64,000 nt of DNA from Bacteroidaceae bacterium (GTDB lineage Bacteria > Bacteroidota > Bacteroidia > Bacteroidales > Bacteroidaceae). Made by a program: the position numbers and the translations under genes. The notes under the pieces were generated by a model, which saw only the letters and a program-made list of their open reading frames with translations, was not told where the DNA came from and searched no databases. The stretch is from contig JAKSJD010000001.1 of the NCBI GenBank assembly GCA_024398435.1, positions 186,001 through 250,000 on the forward strand. The letters run 5' to 3'. Shown here piece after piece: positions 51,832 through 62,100 of this stretch. Within the stretch, counting starts at the first letter, position 1, and each line of letters starts with the position of its first letter.

Positions 51832-53376
51832 TCAGTTATTGCTCTTCGAGGAGCGCGAGATATTGCATTTCGTTTTTTCGTATGGTTTCAAGGCCTTGAC
51901 ATTGACAGCCACCTCTTTGCCCTTACGGTTCTTTATCATGATTGTCTGAGGCAAACTGGCAGAAAGGCCGAAATTCTCGATTTCCACCCATTCGTCACCA
52001 TCTTTTTCATATACACCGCTTGGAGAAAGAACCGCTGGACTATAGTTCACGTAAGGCAGTTTGGCATAGCCCCACAAGAGTTTGCCACTCTTGGAACTGC
52101 CAATCAGTTTCGGAGCCCATTCCTCTTCTGTGATGCCACTGCCCTTGCCATTGAACGTCACAATGAGGTCGTTGCCTTCCGTGCGCACCTTTACTGGCTT
52201 TGCGCCTCGTCCATAATTTACTTCCGCGTAGCTACCAAACCTCAGGCTTTTGACATCGACATCCTTTACTGGTTCGAAATCCTTCTCGCCCTTGATGCGA
52301 AGTATAATCTTCTTGGTGTCGGAATTGATGGGTTCTGTGTTTACCACTTCCAAGAGCAAACCCTTGTTCATTGTGAGACATATATTCTTGCTGCTGTGAG
52401 TGTCATTAGGCTGATCCTCATTCTTCAAAGTGTCAATCACTGCAAAGTTCATCTGGATAACACGCCCATATTCATCCTGGAACACTTTTGCCCGCTCATA
52501 TTTGAACCATGGCTCAACTTGTCCGTCTTCATGGCGAGAGAAAGCATACGTGTATGCCTCACCAGGTTCAACCACCCAGTGCAGGCCATCCAGTGAACGC
52601 TCATACCATGCAACCCGTCCCAGCCAGTCGTTGACAATGAGATGATATTGCAACGAGTCTTTCCACACCACAGGATCCTCGAATCGTCCCTCCACATTAG
52701 GATATATTCGTTCCGACGTAATCTGTCGCCATGGCTGAAGGCCGTCACGGCTAATCCACACACCGCCACCACGGCACACCATCAGTCGGCTGCCATCCTG
52801 ACGACGGCAGAAGGTGAGATTGCTCAGTCCCTCGATGATTCGGTGACTACGTTGGTCGAATTCAAACTTACCGAACACCCATGGTCCCTCTGGTTTATCA
52901 GCGATGTAGTAACCGTCGATAGTGTAAACCACTATGCGTCCGTCGTCCAATACATATGCCTCAGGGTTGTGTCCCTTGCCTATACTGTTCTTCACTTTGT
53001 ACGGGCCGCCCAGATTCTCACTGGTAGCATGAAATACGGTGCTGTTGCTCCAAAACATGTGTCCGTTCCGGCTGTTCTCAGGCCATCCACAAACATATAG
53101 ATGGAAGCCCCCATCCTTATCCTGTAATATATTACCACCCCAGAAACTCATGTCATCCAGTTCGATGCCATTGTCAACATATCTCTCGCGAACAGTCTCT
53201 GCTCCCCAGTTGGCACGAGCAGTGCGACTTGGCGCCATCGTTTCAAAGCGGTCCATGTGTCGTCCGCCCACCACCAGATTCTCCCATTCCGCAGGTCGGG
53301 TTCGTTCTTCCACCTGAGCTTGAGCAAATTCCGAAAAGGCAAAGCCCAAAGCGAGGAGTATAGCTAAATGTTTCAT
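51832..53376 (-). CDS. Secreted beta-propeller glycosidase-like protein (GH43/GH117 type)
   Basis: The start at 53376 gives a clean signal peptide (MKHLAILLALGFAFSEFAQA) and 514 residues. The body has five-bladed propeller features: GGNILQDKDGGFHLYVCGWP, AYVLDDGRIVVYTIDGYY, GRFEDPVVWKDSLQYHLIVN with the EDP motif typical of GH43-like clans, and AWYERSLDGLHWV. The C-terminal ~150 residues are a beta-sandwich. The exact family cannot be fixed by eye; a role in removing sugars from pectin or arabinogalactan side chains is inferred from context. It lies between the HTCS gene (5-base gap) and a GH105 gene. Confidence 0.78.
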   Translation of the reverse strand: MKHLAILLALGFAFSEFAQAQVEERTRPAEWENLVVGGRHMDRFETMAPSRTARANWGAETVRERYVDNGIELDDMSFWGGNILQDKDGGFHLYVCGWPENSRNGHMFWSNSTVFHATSENLGGPYKVKNSIGKGHNPEAYVLDDGRIVVYTIDGYYIADKPEGPWVFGKFEFDQRSHRIIEGLSNLTFCRRQDGSRLMVCRGGGVWISRDGLQPWRQITSERIYPNVEGRFEDPVVWKDSLQYHLIVNDWLGRVAWYERSLDGLHWVVEPGEAYTYAFSRHEDGQVEPWFKYERAKVFQDEYGRVIQMNFAVIDTLKNEDQPNDTHSSKNICLTMNKGLLLEVVNTEPINSDTKKIILRIKGEKDFEPVKDVDVKSLRFGSYAEVNYGRGAKPVKVRTEGNDLIVTFNGKGSGITEEEWAPKLIGSSKSGKLLWGYAKLPYVNYSPAVLSPSGVYEKDGDEWVEIENFGLSASLPQTIMIKNRKGKEVAVNVKALKPYEKTKCNISRSSKSNN

Positions 53377-53419
53377 ATATCTTGTCTGAAAAAAAACGAA
53401 TATAGTTGAAAAGCAAATG

Positions 53420-53427
53420 CAAAAATA
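53420..53427 (-). promoter_or_regulatory. Possible -7 box (TATTTTTG) for the propeller-HTCS pair
   Basis: A TANNTTTG match on the minus strand, 43 bases before the start codon; no convincing -33 box. It would allow the propeller and HTCS genes to be expressed apart from the upstream enzymes. Confidence 0.35.
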
Positions 53428-53542
53428 GTAAATTAATTTCGTTTCATCACAACTTTTCACCATTTTTTATGATCTTGATCTACATAATGAACAAATTGCC
53501 TTTATCTCACCACTTACAGACTTGTCGCTATGTTCATCAAAG

Positions 53543-53571
53543 TTATCGACTTGTCGCTTAGCTCGTCCAAA
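53543..53571 (+). repeat. Dispersed two-hairpin motif, copy 4, with a partial repeat
   Basis: TTATCGACTTGTCGCTTAGC then TCGTCCAAA. A related partial unit, GACTTGTCGCT, starts 29 bases earlier (53519). It lies in the spacer between the GH105 and propeller genes. Confidence 0.7.
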
Positions 53572-53603
53572 TAATAATCACAAATCATTCTTTCTCATTG
53601 ATG

Positions 53604-56600
53604 CTATTTGCTTGTTGATAAATATTTTTTACCTTTATATATCATAATTTTGTTTGCCTGCCAACCATGCATAATGCGACCCTCCAAATCATATATATTA
53701 GCAGAACTGCATATCGATGTATCGACAGTTATGGGATTAATTCCATCTGATTCATCCGTGACGCATACTCGAGCCTCGGTAATGCTGTTCCATGTACTGC
53801 TGCTTGCACCATTGCAATAGATACGCACATATCGAGCCTGAACCGTATTGAAACGATAGCGTTCCATCTCGTTTGTCAGTCCACTGGTTGTCTCTCCCAT
53901 ATCGACTTCTGTCCATGTCCTTGAGTCTGTGCTACACTTGATGTCGAAGTAATTCACTCGGGTATTACCCAGATACCATGCGATGTCCACCGCATTGACA
54001 TACTTCACACCACCCAAATCATATTGAATCCATTGTTGTTTACCCTCCTGACTCCAACGCGTGCTAAGTTTTCCATCGATGGCATTCGATGCCGGATTGC
54101 CACTCTGTGCACCGATGGCAGTCACACGTTTAATGGTAGTATTGGCATAGAGAGGGACGGTATTAACCATCAGACTCGAATATTCAGATGTCATTGCAGC
54201 ACCATCCACACTCAAAAGTCCACTCACAGACAAAGTATATCGTCCATACTCCAGAGGTTCCGCCAGCGTGATGGAAATGAAGCCTTCGCCGTCGTGTGTA
54301 ACAGAAGCAATGTCAATAGGCATTCCGTTCAACTGGTAATGACACTCACGCTGCAGTTCCGCCTCATCAGGCAATTGGTTGAGTTTTATCCTGATAGTGC
54401 TCGCATCGTCAAATGCAGCAGCAACCACGCGCATCGGTGTCACACTCTGTTCTCCAACCGCATAACGGCTCATTTCGGCAGCGGCCAACAAGAAGGCCCC
54501 TACACCGAAATCCGATGTCTGCCCTTCAGAAATATAAGTTCCTGGGGCAGCATTCGAACCGATAGGCTGCACATAACCCACCATGCCATTACCAAGTAAA
54601 GCAATATTGTTCAAATAGTTCCAAGCCCGTTGCAAGACGAGGCCATAACGATTTTCGTCGAGTATGCCATGATTGATACCCCAAGCAAAACCATATGTAT
54701 TCAACGCAGTTCCGCTCGTCTCATATCCCGGAGCATACGGTTCATCCAAGAGCGACCTACACCAGTATCCATTACCTGCATCATCCTGACGCTGACAAGC
54801 AGCCAGACTCTCGGCCATGCGTCGGTAATACTTCAAATACTCATTGCGATGCGAGTCGTTTTCTGGAAGTTCGTCCAGCACACGGGCAAAAGCAGCAAAA
54901 ATCCATCCATCACCACGAGCCCAGAAGTCCTTCTTGCCCGAATTAGTCTTATGCTCAGGGTAGATATAGTGGCGATCACGATAATACAATCCCGCATCCT
55001 CGTCCCACATGAGGTCCGTACCCCAACGCCAGTATTCATACATCTTATCCAGATACATCTGGTTGCCAGTGATGTTATAGAGTTTTGTCATGATAGGCAG
55101 TACCATATAAAAACCATCCACCCACCATAGGTATCCCTCGTAATCCGTACTCATCTCATATTCCATCACCTCGCGAGCTCGTGCAATCTTGTCCTCTCCT
55201 CCCAACAGATTGTATAAGTCTGCATATACCTGAAAACAAATCTGATTATCGCCAAAGAGCACATAGTCAGCCGATTCGCCATAATCTGATTTCCATTTGC
55301 TCTTGTCCGTACCAGTCTGTCCCCAGTAGCGATTATGCTCTGCCCATGCCAGAGAATAGTCAAGATATTGTTGTTCTCCCGTCACCTTGTAAGCCTCCAT
55401 GTTTCCCGTATGATATACAGCACGGTTCCAGAAATGATCACCATGGGTAGGATGAGTCTGCTGCCAGTAGAGGTTCACTTTATGGAGTATGGAAATAACA
55501 TCGTCTTTCTCTGGCAAATCATCCTCCCATGAAGTTTCAACCACAGGATGCTCAATGCTCTCTTTGAAGCGGTCGAGAGCATCAAACCAATCATCGTCGC
55601 TGGTATATATTCCTTCGGGGAATATGTTCCATCCGCCTCCGAAATAGTATATCAGTTCTGTACCAGGCTGATAGTCTATTGTCACACACAGGTGGTGATC
55701 GATGACCTGAGTCTTAGTTTTCGTCCCCGGCACGTAGCATCCTTGGAAGAAGCGAGCCCCCGCACTGGTCACCGTACCCTCACTCTTGCCTTCTGCCCAT
55801 CCTGCCACACCGGGATTGTCTATGTGGGCCACGCCATCAACCTTGACACTTGTCATATCGGTATGCTGATAGAGCGCCACAGCCAGAGTCATAGGTTTGC
55901 CACTACCAGCTTTGACTGGCTTGTAGCAAACTGTCGCCTTATTCAACAAACTTCCCGCCATAGTTTTCACCGTCAGTGTCTTAGTATATGCCACGCCATC
56001 TATCTCCAGATTGTTATAAGTCAGGGTAAAAGTAGAAGAAAGAGCACCATCCTCGTTCACCACACATTTGTTGTGTGGACCATGTACCACAAGTTTTCCA
56101 CCTGACACATGTGTCACACCTCCCACTCCCAGACGCTTACCGTTCACGCTGAACGCATCCACGCCATACTCACTCTCGGTGTGATAATTCGACAGTCCGT
56201 ACATTGCGTCCACAATGAGTTCAGGCGTTTTTTTAACCCACAGGTCAACCCCATTGCCAGTATTTGGTTCGTTGGCAAGCAATACGGTAGAATACATACG
56301 ATAGGCACAAAGGTTATTTTCCCATGCTATATCATTTCTGCTCAACGGTGACTTGATGGCAGCATAGGTCAGTTTCTTTGGTTGCTGTCTCGTGCCTTCG
56401 CATAGTGTATACATCTTTGCAGTTCCTTTTCCTATAGAACATTGAAATCTTATGCCATGTTCTCCACATAGTTCAAACGGGATAGTTTTGCCATCTTCAT
56501 CATTAAGCGTCATCTCACTCAGATTCATATCCTTTGCAATCTCCACCTCAACCGTCTCGTTCTGTCGCGCAAAGCCCAATGCATTCTTTAGTCGGAATGT

Positions 56601-56678
56601 ATAGTCGGCTGCCATCACCTGCTCTGCAAAACCGAGCAACAAAGTCGACACACATAAAATTTTAGTCGTCAGTTTCAT
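53604..56678 (-). CDS. Secreted multidomain GH105 protein with T9SS tail
   Basis: The start at 56678 gives a signal peptide (MKLTTKILCVSTLLLGFAEQ...) and 1024 residues. The N-terminal ~370 residues form a DUF4861-like beta domain. A GH105 (alpha/alpha)6 barrel follows (WNRAVYHTGNMEAYKVTGEQ, DFWARGDGWIFAAFARVL, GTALNTYGFAWGINHGIL). Next come an immunoglobulin-like domain and an F5/8-type sugar-binding domain (SNAIDGKLSTRWSQEGKQQW). The end IYDLEGRIMHGWQANKIMIY is a T9SS-type sorting tail. It is expected to remove unsaturated uronic acids from rhamnogalacturonan fragments at the cell surface. It lies 43 bases downstream of the GH35 gene. Confidence 0.9.
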   Translation of the reverse strand: MKLTTKILCVSTLLLGFAEQVMAADYTFRLKNALGFARQNETVEVEIAKDMNLSEMTLNDEDGKTIPFELCGEHGIRFQCSIGKGTAKMYTLCEGTRQQPKKLTYAAIKSPLSRNDIAWENNLCAYRMYSTVLLANEPNTGNGVDLWVKKTPELIVDAMYGLSNYHTESEYGVDAFSVNGKRLGVGGVTHVSGGKLVVHGPHNKCVVNEDGALSSTFTLTYNNLEIDGVAYTKTLTVKTMAGSLLNKATVCYKPVKAGSGKPMTLAVALYQHTDMTSVKVDGVAHIDNPGVAGWAEGKSEGTVTSAGARFFQGCYVPGTKTKTQVIDHHLCVTIDYQPGTELIYYFGGGWNIFPEGIYTSDDDWFDALDRFKESIEHPVVETSWEDDLPEKDDVISILHKVNLYWQQTHPTHGDHFWNRAVYHTGNMEAYKVTGEQQYLDYSLAWAEHNRYWGQTGTDKSKWKSDYGESADYVLFGDNQICFQVYADLYNLLGGEDKIARAREVMEYEMSTDYEGYLWWVDGFYMVLPIMTKLYNITGNQMYLDKMYEYWRWGTDLMWDEDAGLYYRDRHYIYPEHKTNSGKKDFWARGDGWIFAAFARVLDELPENDSHRNEYLKYYRRMAESLAACQRQDDAGNGYWCRSLLDEPYAPGYETSGTALNTYGFAWGINHGILDENRYGLVLQRAWNYLNNIALLGNGMVGYVQPIGSNAAPGTYISEGQTSDFGVGAFLLAAAEMSRYAVGEQSVTPMRVVAAAFDDASTIRIKLNQLPDEAELQRECHYQLNGMPIDIASVTHDGEGFISITLAEPLEYGRYTLSVSGLLSVDGAAMTSEYSSLMVNTVPLYANTTIKRVTAIGAQSGNPASNAIDGKLSTRWSQEGKQQWIQYDLGGVKYVNAVDIAWYLGNTRVNYFDIKCSTDSRTWTEVDMGETTSGLTNEMERYRFNTVQARYVRIYCNGASSSTWNSITEARVCVTDESDGINPITVDTSICSSANIYDLEGRIMHGWQANKIMIYKGKKYLSTSK

Positions 56679-56721
56679 CTTACACACACTTTTCAAATTT
56701 TCCAATAAAAACAATATTATC

Positions 56722-59088
56722 CTAATAATTAAAAATCGAGTTCTTCACATATATCTTATAATTTTTGATACTCTTTGGCGCTCCTTTCTCCATACGCGGC
56801 AAAATCTGAAAACCGGTGACAGTATGGTTTTGATTCATGTCAATGACTAAGCTGTGTGGAAACGGAACTCCTATATTGGTGCTCCAGTAGGTACTTTCCT
56901 GCAAGTCGAAAACCTTATCGCCATTCTTGTTACCACTCGACACATCCTCATCGTCAGCATAGGCGACAGACCATGATTCGCGGCTGAGGCGCTTGCCATT
57001 TACATCAAGGAGATAGAGTTCTGCGATACAACAGCATTCCCGGTCAGAATGGCTGTTCAAAGCTTCAATACATACATAGCGACCATTCACCGGTTTGTCG
57101 AATTTTACCTCTTGCCAACCATTACCCTCCTTCAGAGTTCCGACACACACAGGTGTCTCGCCTTCGAGATTCAGTTTCTGTCCGCTCTTTCGATGCAACT
57201 GAGGGCCAAAGACATTCAGTTTGTCAATGACAGGAGTTGTCAGACCTTCCACGACAGCTTCCTTGGGGCCAATCATATCCGTGACAATAATCTCGTTGTA
57301 TCCCTTCTTCAACCAGCACCCAGGCATGTAAAGCGTCTGCTGTGGTCCGATTTGCCAGAACCTGCCGATAGCATGACCGTTCACATAGACCTGACCCTTG
57401 CCAAAATTCTCCATATAGATAAAAGTATCGCCAACCTTGTCGAGTCGGAAAGTGGCACGATAGTTACCGCGCACCCCCTTATTTTGTTCGGTGATAGGTT
57501 CGTATTTCATTCCTGTCTGAGCCTTGTAGTCATCAGGCAAACAGAAGATTTCCCAGTTTTTAAGGTTAATGTCCACCTGTGAGCCATCCGACAGATTATA
57601 GATTAGTTCCACTTTGTCGGTTATACCCTTAAAGTCATTGATGGCCCGTCCAAAATTGATGCGACCGAGAGCCTCGACATATATGTCAAGCGTATCACCC
57701 AGTTTTATGGAAGGAAGCATAAGGGTTGATTCACGATTAATGCGATCTATCTTACCAATGAACCTACCATTTATGAACACTTGGGCATAGTCGTGAACCT
57801 CAGTTATCTTCATCACGCTCTCCGAACTGATTTCCTGACCTATTGTAGTGCGGTACATAATGCAGCCCCACCCCATGTTCATCTCTTCGAAAGTCTTGAG
57901 TTCGCCCTGCTTCTGTGATGCCTCTGGTAGATTTGCATAGAGAGGAGCAACTTCCTTGAACACCACTTTAGGAATACTTATTACAGGAAATTCCTTCGGT
58001 ATGGCAGGCAGGCGCTTGCCGTCGTTGTATTTTGCCAACAGACTACGAAGTTCCAGATATTTGTCGGTAATGTGGCCTGCCTCGCTGATAGGGGCATCAT
58101 AGTCGTAACTCGTCACATCGGGTGCGAATCCAGGAGAATTGGCACCAGCCCAGTGTCCCCAGTTCGTGCCTCCATGGGTCATATATAGAGAAAAACTGAT
58201 ACCTCGGTCGAGCATGTCGCGTATTCCTTCCACCATATCCTTTGCACCTCGTGTCTCGTGGCGACCACCCCATTTGTCGAACCATCCGCTCCAGAATTCG
58301 GAACACATTAACGGACTGTTAGGTCGCAATTCCTTCAAAGTTCGAAATTCATTATCTATATTGGCACCCGTACCAAAGTTCATCGTCCAAAGCAAATCCT
58401 CCAACCCATTTCTGGTAAAGTTTGAACTCCAGTCGCACTGAAACAGTTCCACCTTATCGAAACCGCTCTCGCGGATGATGTCGCGTATCTGCCGTATATA
58501 CGCCTTGTCCTCACCATAGCTTCCGTATTCGTTTTCTACCTGTACCATGATGATTGGGCCGCCCTTGTCAACAGTCAGGTCTCCAAGCTGTTCTCCCACC
58601 TTTTGTTCGAAAAGTCGCAGGCGCTCCATAAAGTATTCATCTTGCTCACGCAGGCGAATGTCCCTTTTCCTAAGTAGCCACCATGGCAACCCTCCCATCT
58701 CCCATTCTGCACAGATGTATGGTCCCGGACGAAGAATGACATTCATTCCGTTCTTCTTTGCCAACTGTATGAAGGCACGAATGTCGTTGTTGCCCGTGAA
58801 GTCAAATTCTCCTGGCTGTTGTTCGTGAATATTCCAAAACACGATGACGCACAGCGTATTCATGCCCAGAGCCTTACACATCTTAATGCGTTGTTCCCAA
58901 TACGGGCGAGGAATACGAGGATAGTGGACTTCTGCCGCCTTTATTACAAAAGGCTTACCATTCAGCAAAAATGTTCTATCGCCCAGCCCGAAACTGGTCT
59001 GAGCCGACACTCTTGTTGCAGTAGACATAATCAGACACAACATCAGTGTTGCTCTCAGTAGGGACAATATATATTTTCTGCTTCTCAT
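56722..59088 (-). CDS. GH35 beta-galactosidase with F5/8-type C-terminal domain
   Basis: A 788-residue secreted enzyme with a signal peptide ending VSAQ. The GH35 barrel has GPYICAEWEMGGLPWWL, acid/base E187 in VENEYGSYG and nucleophile E264 in CSEFWSGWFDKWGG, then MTHGGTNWGHWAG. Two galactose-binding-like domains follow (VYVNGHAIGRFWQIGPQQTL), and residues from ~650 form a discoidin/F5/8-type domain ending in the last residues; no T9SS tail is seen. It releases terminal beta-galactose, probably from pectic galactan or arabinogalactan side chains. It lies 111 bases downstream of the DUF6055-like gene. Confidence 0.94.
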   Translation of the reverse strand: MRSRKYILSLLRATLMLCLIMSTATRVSAQTSFGLGDRTFLLNGKPFVIKAAEVHYPRIPRPYWEQRIKMCKALGMNTLCVIVFWNIHEQQPGEFDFTGNNDIRAFIQLAKKNGMNVILRPGPYICAEWEMGGLPWWLLRKRDIRLREQDEYFMERLRLFEQKVGEQLGDLTVDKGGPIIMVQVENEYGSYGEDKAYIRQIRDIIRESGFDKVELFQCDWSSNFTRNGLEDLLWTMNFGTGANIDNEFRTLKELRPNSPLMCSEFWSGWFDKWGGRHETRGAKDMVEGIRDMLDRGISFSLYMTHGGTNWGHWAGANSPGFAPDVTSYDYDAPISEAGHITDKYLELRSLLAKYNDGKRLPAIPKEFPVISIPKVVFKEVAPLYANLPEASQKQGELKTFEEMNMGWGCIMYRTTIGQEISSESVMKITEVHDYAQVFINGRFIGKIDRINRESTLMLPSIKLGDTLDIYVEALGRINFGRAINDFKGITDKVELIYNLSDGSQVDINLKNWEIFCLPDDYKAQTGMKYEPITEQNKGVRGNYRATFRLDKVGDTFIYMENFGKGQVYVNGHAIGRFWQIGPQQTLYMPGCWLKKGYNEIIVTDMIGPKEAVVEGLTTPVIDKLNVFGPQLHRKSGQKLNLEGETPVCVGTLKEGNGWQEVKFDKPVNGRYVCIEALNSHSDRECCCIAELYLLDVNGKRLSRESWSVAYADDEDVSSGNKNGDKVFDLQESTYWSTNIGVPFPHSLVIDMNQNHTVTGFQILPRMEKGAPKSIKNYKIYVKNSIFNY

Positions 59089-59138
59089 CCGTAAGTTTTT
59101 TTACTTAAGTTACCCTTTAATTTATTAACAACATTACC

Positions 59139-59164
59139 CTTCCCCCATGGCGGGGTGTGGGGAT
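59139..59164. repeat. CCCCCATGGCGGGG-type GC hairpin
   Basis: A GC-rich imperfect palindrome followed by TGTGGGGATTTC in the spacer between the DUF6055-like gene and the GH35 gene. It belongs to the CCCCCTTGGGGG family and could attenuate read-through. Confidence 0.55.
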
Positions 59165-59199
59165 TTCTGAAAATGACAGAATGGGACTGAGGGAGGTAC

Positions 59200-62100
59200 T
59201 TACTTCACCAGAATTTTTCTTCCGTTCACTATATTGATTCCCTTCTGCAATCGGTCGAGCCTGCGGCCATTCAAGTCGTAAATGCTTGTCGCGCCTTTCA
59301 GCACAGCTTCTATGGCTTCGATTGCTGCTGCATCGTCGTACAGACTAAACAGCATTGTGCCAAAAGATGGATGCAAAGATGTCACCTTGAGCAAGGCTCG
59401 ATTCGCTGCGACTGTGTATTCCGTACCACTCTGGCAACGATAGAAACCTGTCACTCCGTTATCTTTCTGCAACATATATGCCGTTACTCCAGGCTTTGTC
59501 TTTGTCGAGGTGAGATAGCCGGTCAGCATATTGGCCTCATAGGTATTGCCCGTAGCCGTTCCCCATCCTTCCAAAATGGTGGTATAAGCGTCAGCACTTT
59601 CTGTGAACACTATGAAAGGTGTATTGGCTGTAAGAGTCTTCTCCGTCTTGAGGGTAATGACATCATTCTCTATACCTTCGATGCTGTATGCCGTTATTTC
59701 CTCTGGCACCTCTGCAGTGAAAGGAATCATGAAGGTACTGTAGTGCCAGCCAGCCTCTACAGAGAGTTCAGCCCGAGCCATGTCGGCTTCGGCAATCATC
59801 ATCTTGAAATACGATCCCGAAGTATATACACCGTTGTCAGCATTATTGCTGTTTGCACTGACATAGTTCTTGGCTGCCACATTCCACAGATACCATCCTG
59901 TCTCCGAGTTCATGGCATTGACTATATACTCACCTGCCTCCGACCTGTTCGTAGTTGTACGGATTTGATTGGCATTGCCATCATATACGGTACCGGGGCA
60001 AAGATATCGAACAAGGCCGTCACTGTCGGTCTGACTCAGCAAATAGCAGTCCTTTTTGCCAGCGACTGGGGTGAAAGTGAATGCCTGAGCATAGTTGGCA
60101 TTCGGAGCCATCAGATATCGAATGCTGTAACCTCCCGCATCTTCTCGGTCGTTGACATAAGTCACAGCCTTATTGCGAGAGTTGAAACCTTCCGACACAT
60201 TTGTCAGCGTGTAGCGAGCCTGTGGATCAGGCATGTTCAATGCCGGCAACCTCAATGCAGCCATCTGCAGTATGGCATTGTTCAGAGCATCGAGAGTGGT
60301 CGCATCATCATTGGCAATAGCCCTATATTGTGATATACTGAGTTTCAGGGCCTCAATTCCTTCTGTAGGATATTGGAACGCGACGTCGCCGACGTTTGCT
60401 GTAGGAAGTTTGTAAGCATTGCACAACTGCTTAAGTTTCGTCCTAGCTTCGGCCACATCCACCTCTATCGAGAGGGAGTTAGGTTCGCCCAGGAGATTGG
60501 TATTATATATACGCACCTTGTAAGGCCACTGCTCGTGAGTGAGGTTGTCGCCCCATCCACGACACCAGTAGGCGGTAGGAGCACCCGATACTATAAGCCA
60601 GAGATTCTTGCAGTCGGCAGGACAGTCGAACTCCACAGTCAGTTTGTTTTCCTTGGCAGTGGCACGAGCCACATCGCCATATATGCGAGTGCCGCCAGCA
60701 GTCAGAGCCACAAATCCTATGCGCCAGCCAGCCGCCGTAGGCTTGTAGCTGCGATAGCCATCGGCCTGAGCCATACCCTCAAACTCTACCACGAGGTGTT
60801 TCTGAGTGTCGGGTACATTTAGGCGGATGGCATTGTGGCCAAAGTTCTCAGGAGCATCCGATGGGTCGACAGTCCAGAACAGTTCGTCGTCCTGAGTCAT
60901 CTTAGTCTGATTGCGCTTGCCTATGGTGCCGGCACCGGCACTGCGCAGGTGGTCGAAATCGAAAGAAGCCATACGAGCACCGAATTCCCACATTTCGTCA
61001 CCGAGTTGTACCAACTTCTGAGCAGAGGAGCCTGTCATCGTCAGTCGCATGTATGTCTGCAGAGGGTCTTCGGGGTCTTTGCATTCATTCCACAGACGGC
61101 CGATGAAGGCCATATCTTTCTGCTTATCCACGAAATAATCCTGAATAAAGTAGTTCTCGTATCTCATTCCCACATCAAGCACATGCTTGTGCATGTTGTT
61201 CAACGAGTTGTTCAACCATTCGTTGCTGAACTTCTGATTCGTATAGTAGCAGTATGCCATCCACTGCGCACACTGTTCCCAAAAACAATTGCCGCCAGGA
61301 CTGTTGGTCCAGTTGTACATCCATCCGTTCCAGTCGCCCTTGTCGCAGTGTACCTGATATTGGAAACAATGGCCTACCTCATGAGCAACCGTCTGACCAC
61401 CACGCGAACTGAAAGCCCAGCGAGAGAGAGTCAGCATGCCAATCTGGTTGTCGATGCCACTTCCGTTAGCCTCCCACTCATCCTTGTACTTGAGACGGAT
61501 AATCATCTTGTACTTATCTGTCTTCGACTTGCCCTCATCAACAGTGATGAAGCCCAGCTTGCCTGCATAGAGTTCGAAGTATTTGTCGCAATTGGCAAGC
61601 ACCTCCTCTACATTCGAAGGCACACCACTGCCATAACCTTTCTCCCAATAGAGAATCCAGTGCTTCGACTGCATACTTCTCTCATTACACCATGTATTGT
61701 CGGGATTGTTCAGAGCATCGCCCTTGCCTACTGCACTGCCACTCTCGTATACCGACTTATCCACAGCCTTAACGGCTGTATTCAGCGTACCGACCGCATT
61801 TGTCAGTGCGTCATTAGTCAACGATTCATCAGCATACTGGTTCTGGGCTGTGTTGATGGCTGTCTGTAGTCTCTCCCATGCTGTCTGGCGATAGGCAACT
61901 CCCTTCCACCAGCCCGACACCTTCCGGGCATATGTCAGCAATTTGTTGAGCGATTCGAATCTAGCTACCGACTCGGCGGCCTCGCTGTTGATTGCCTTAA
62001 GAGTCGCAGTAACCGCTTGGACTGTATCGTCGGATGCATATTTGTCGGCCAGCACCTTACGTGCCTCGGCAAGTACAGAGGCCAGTTGTGTACGCACAGG

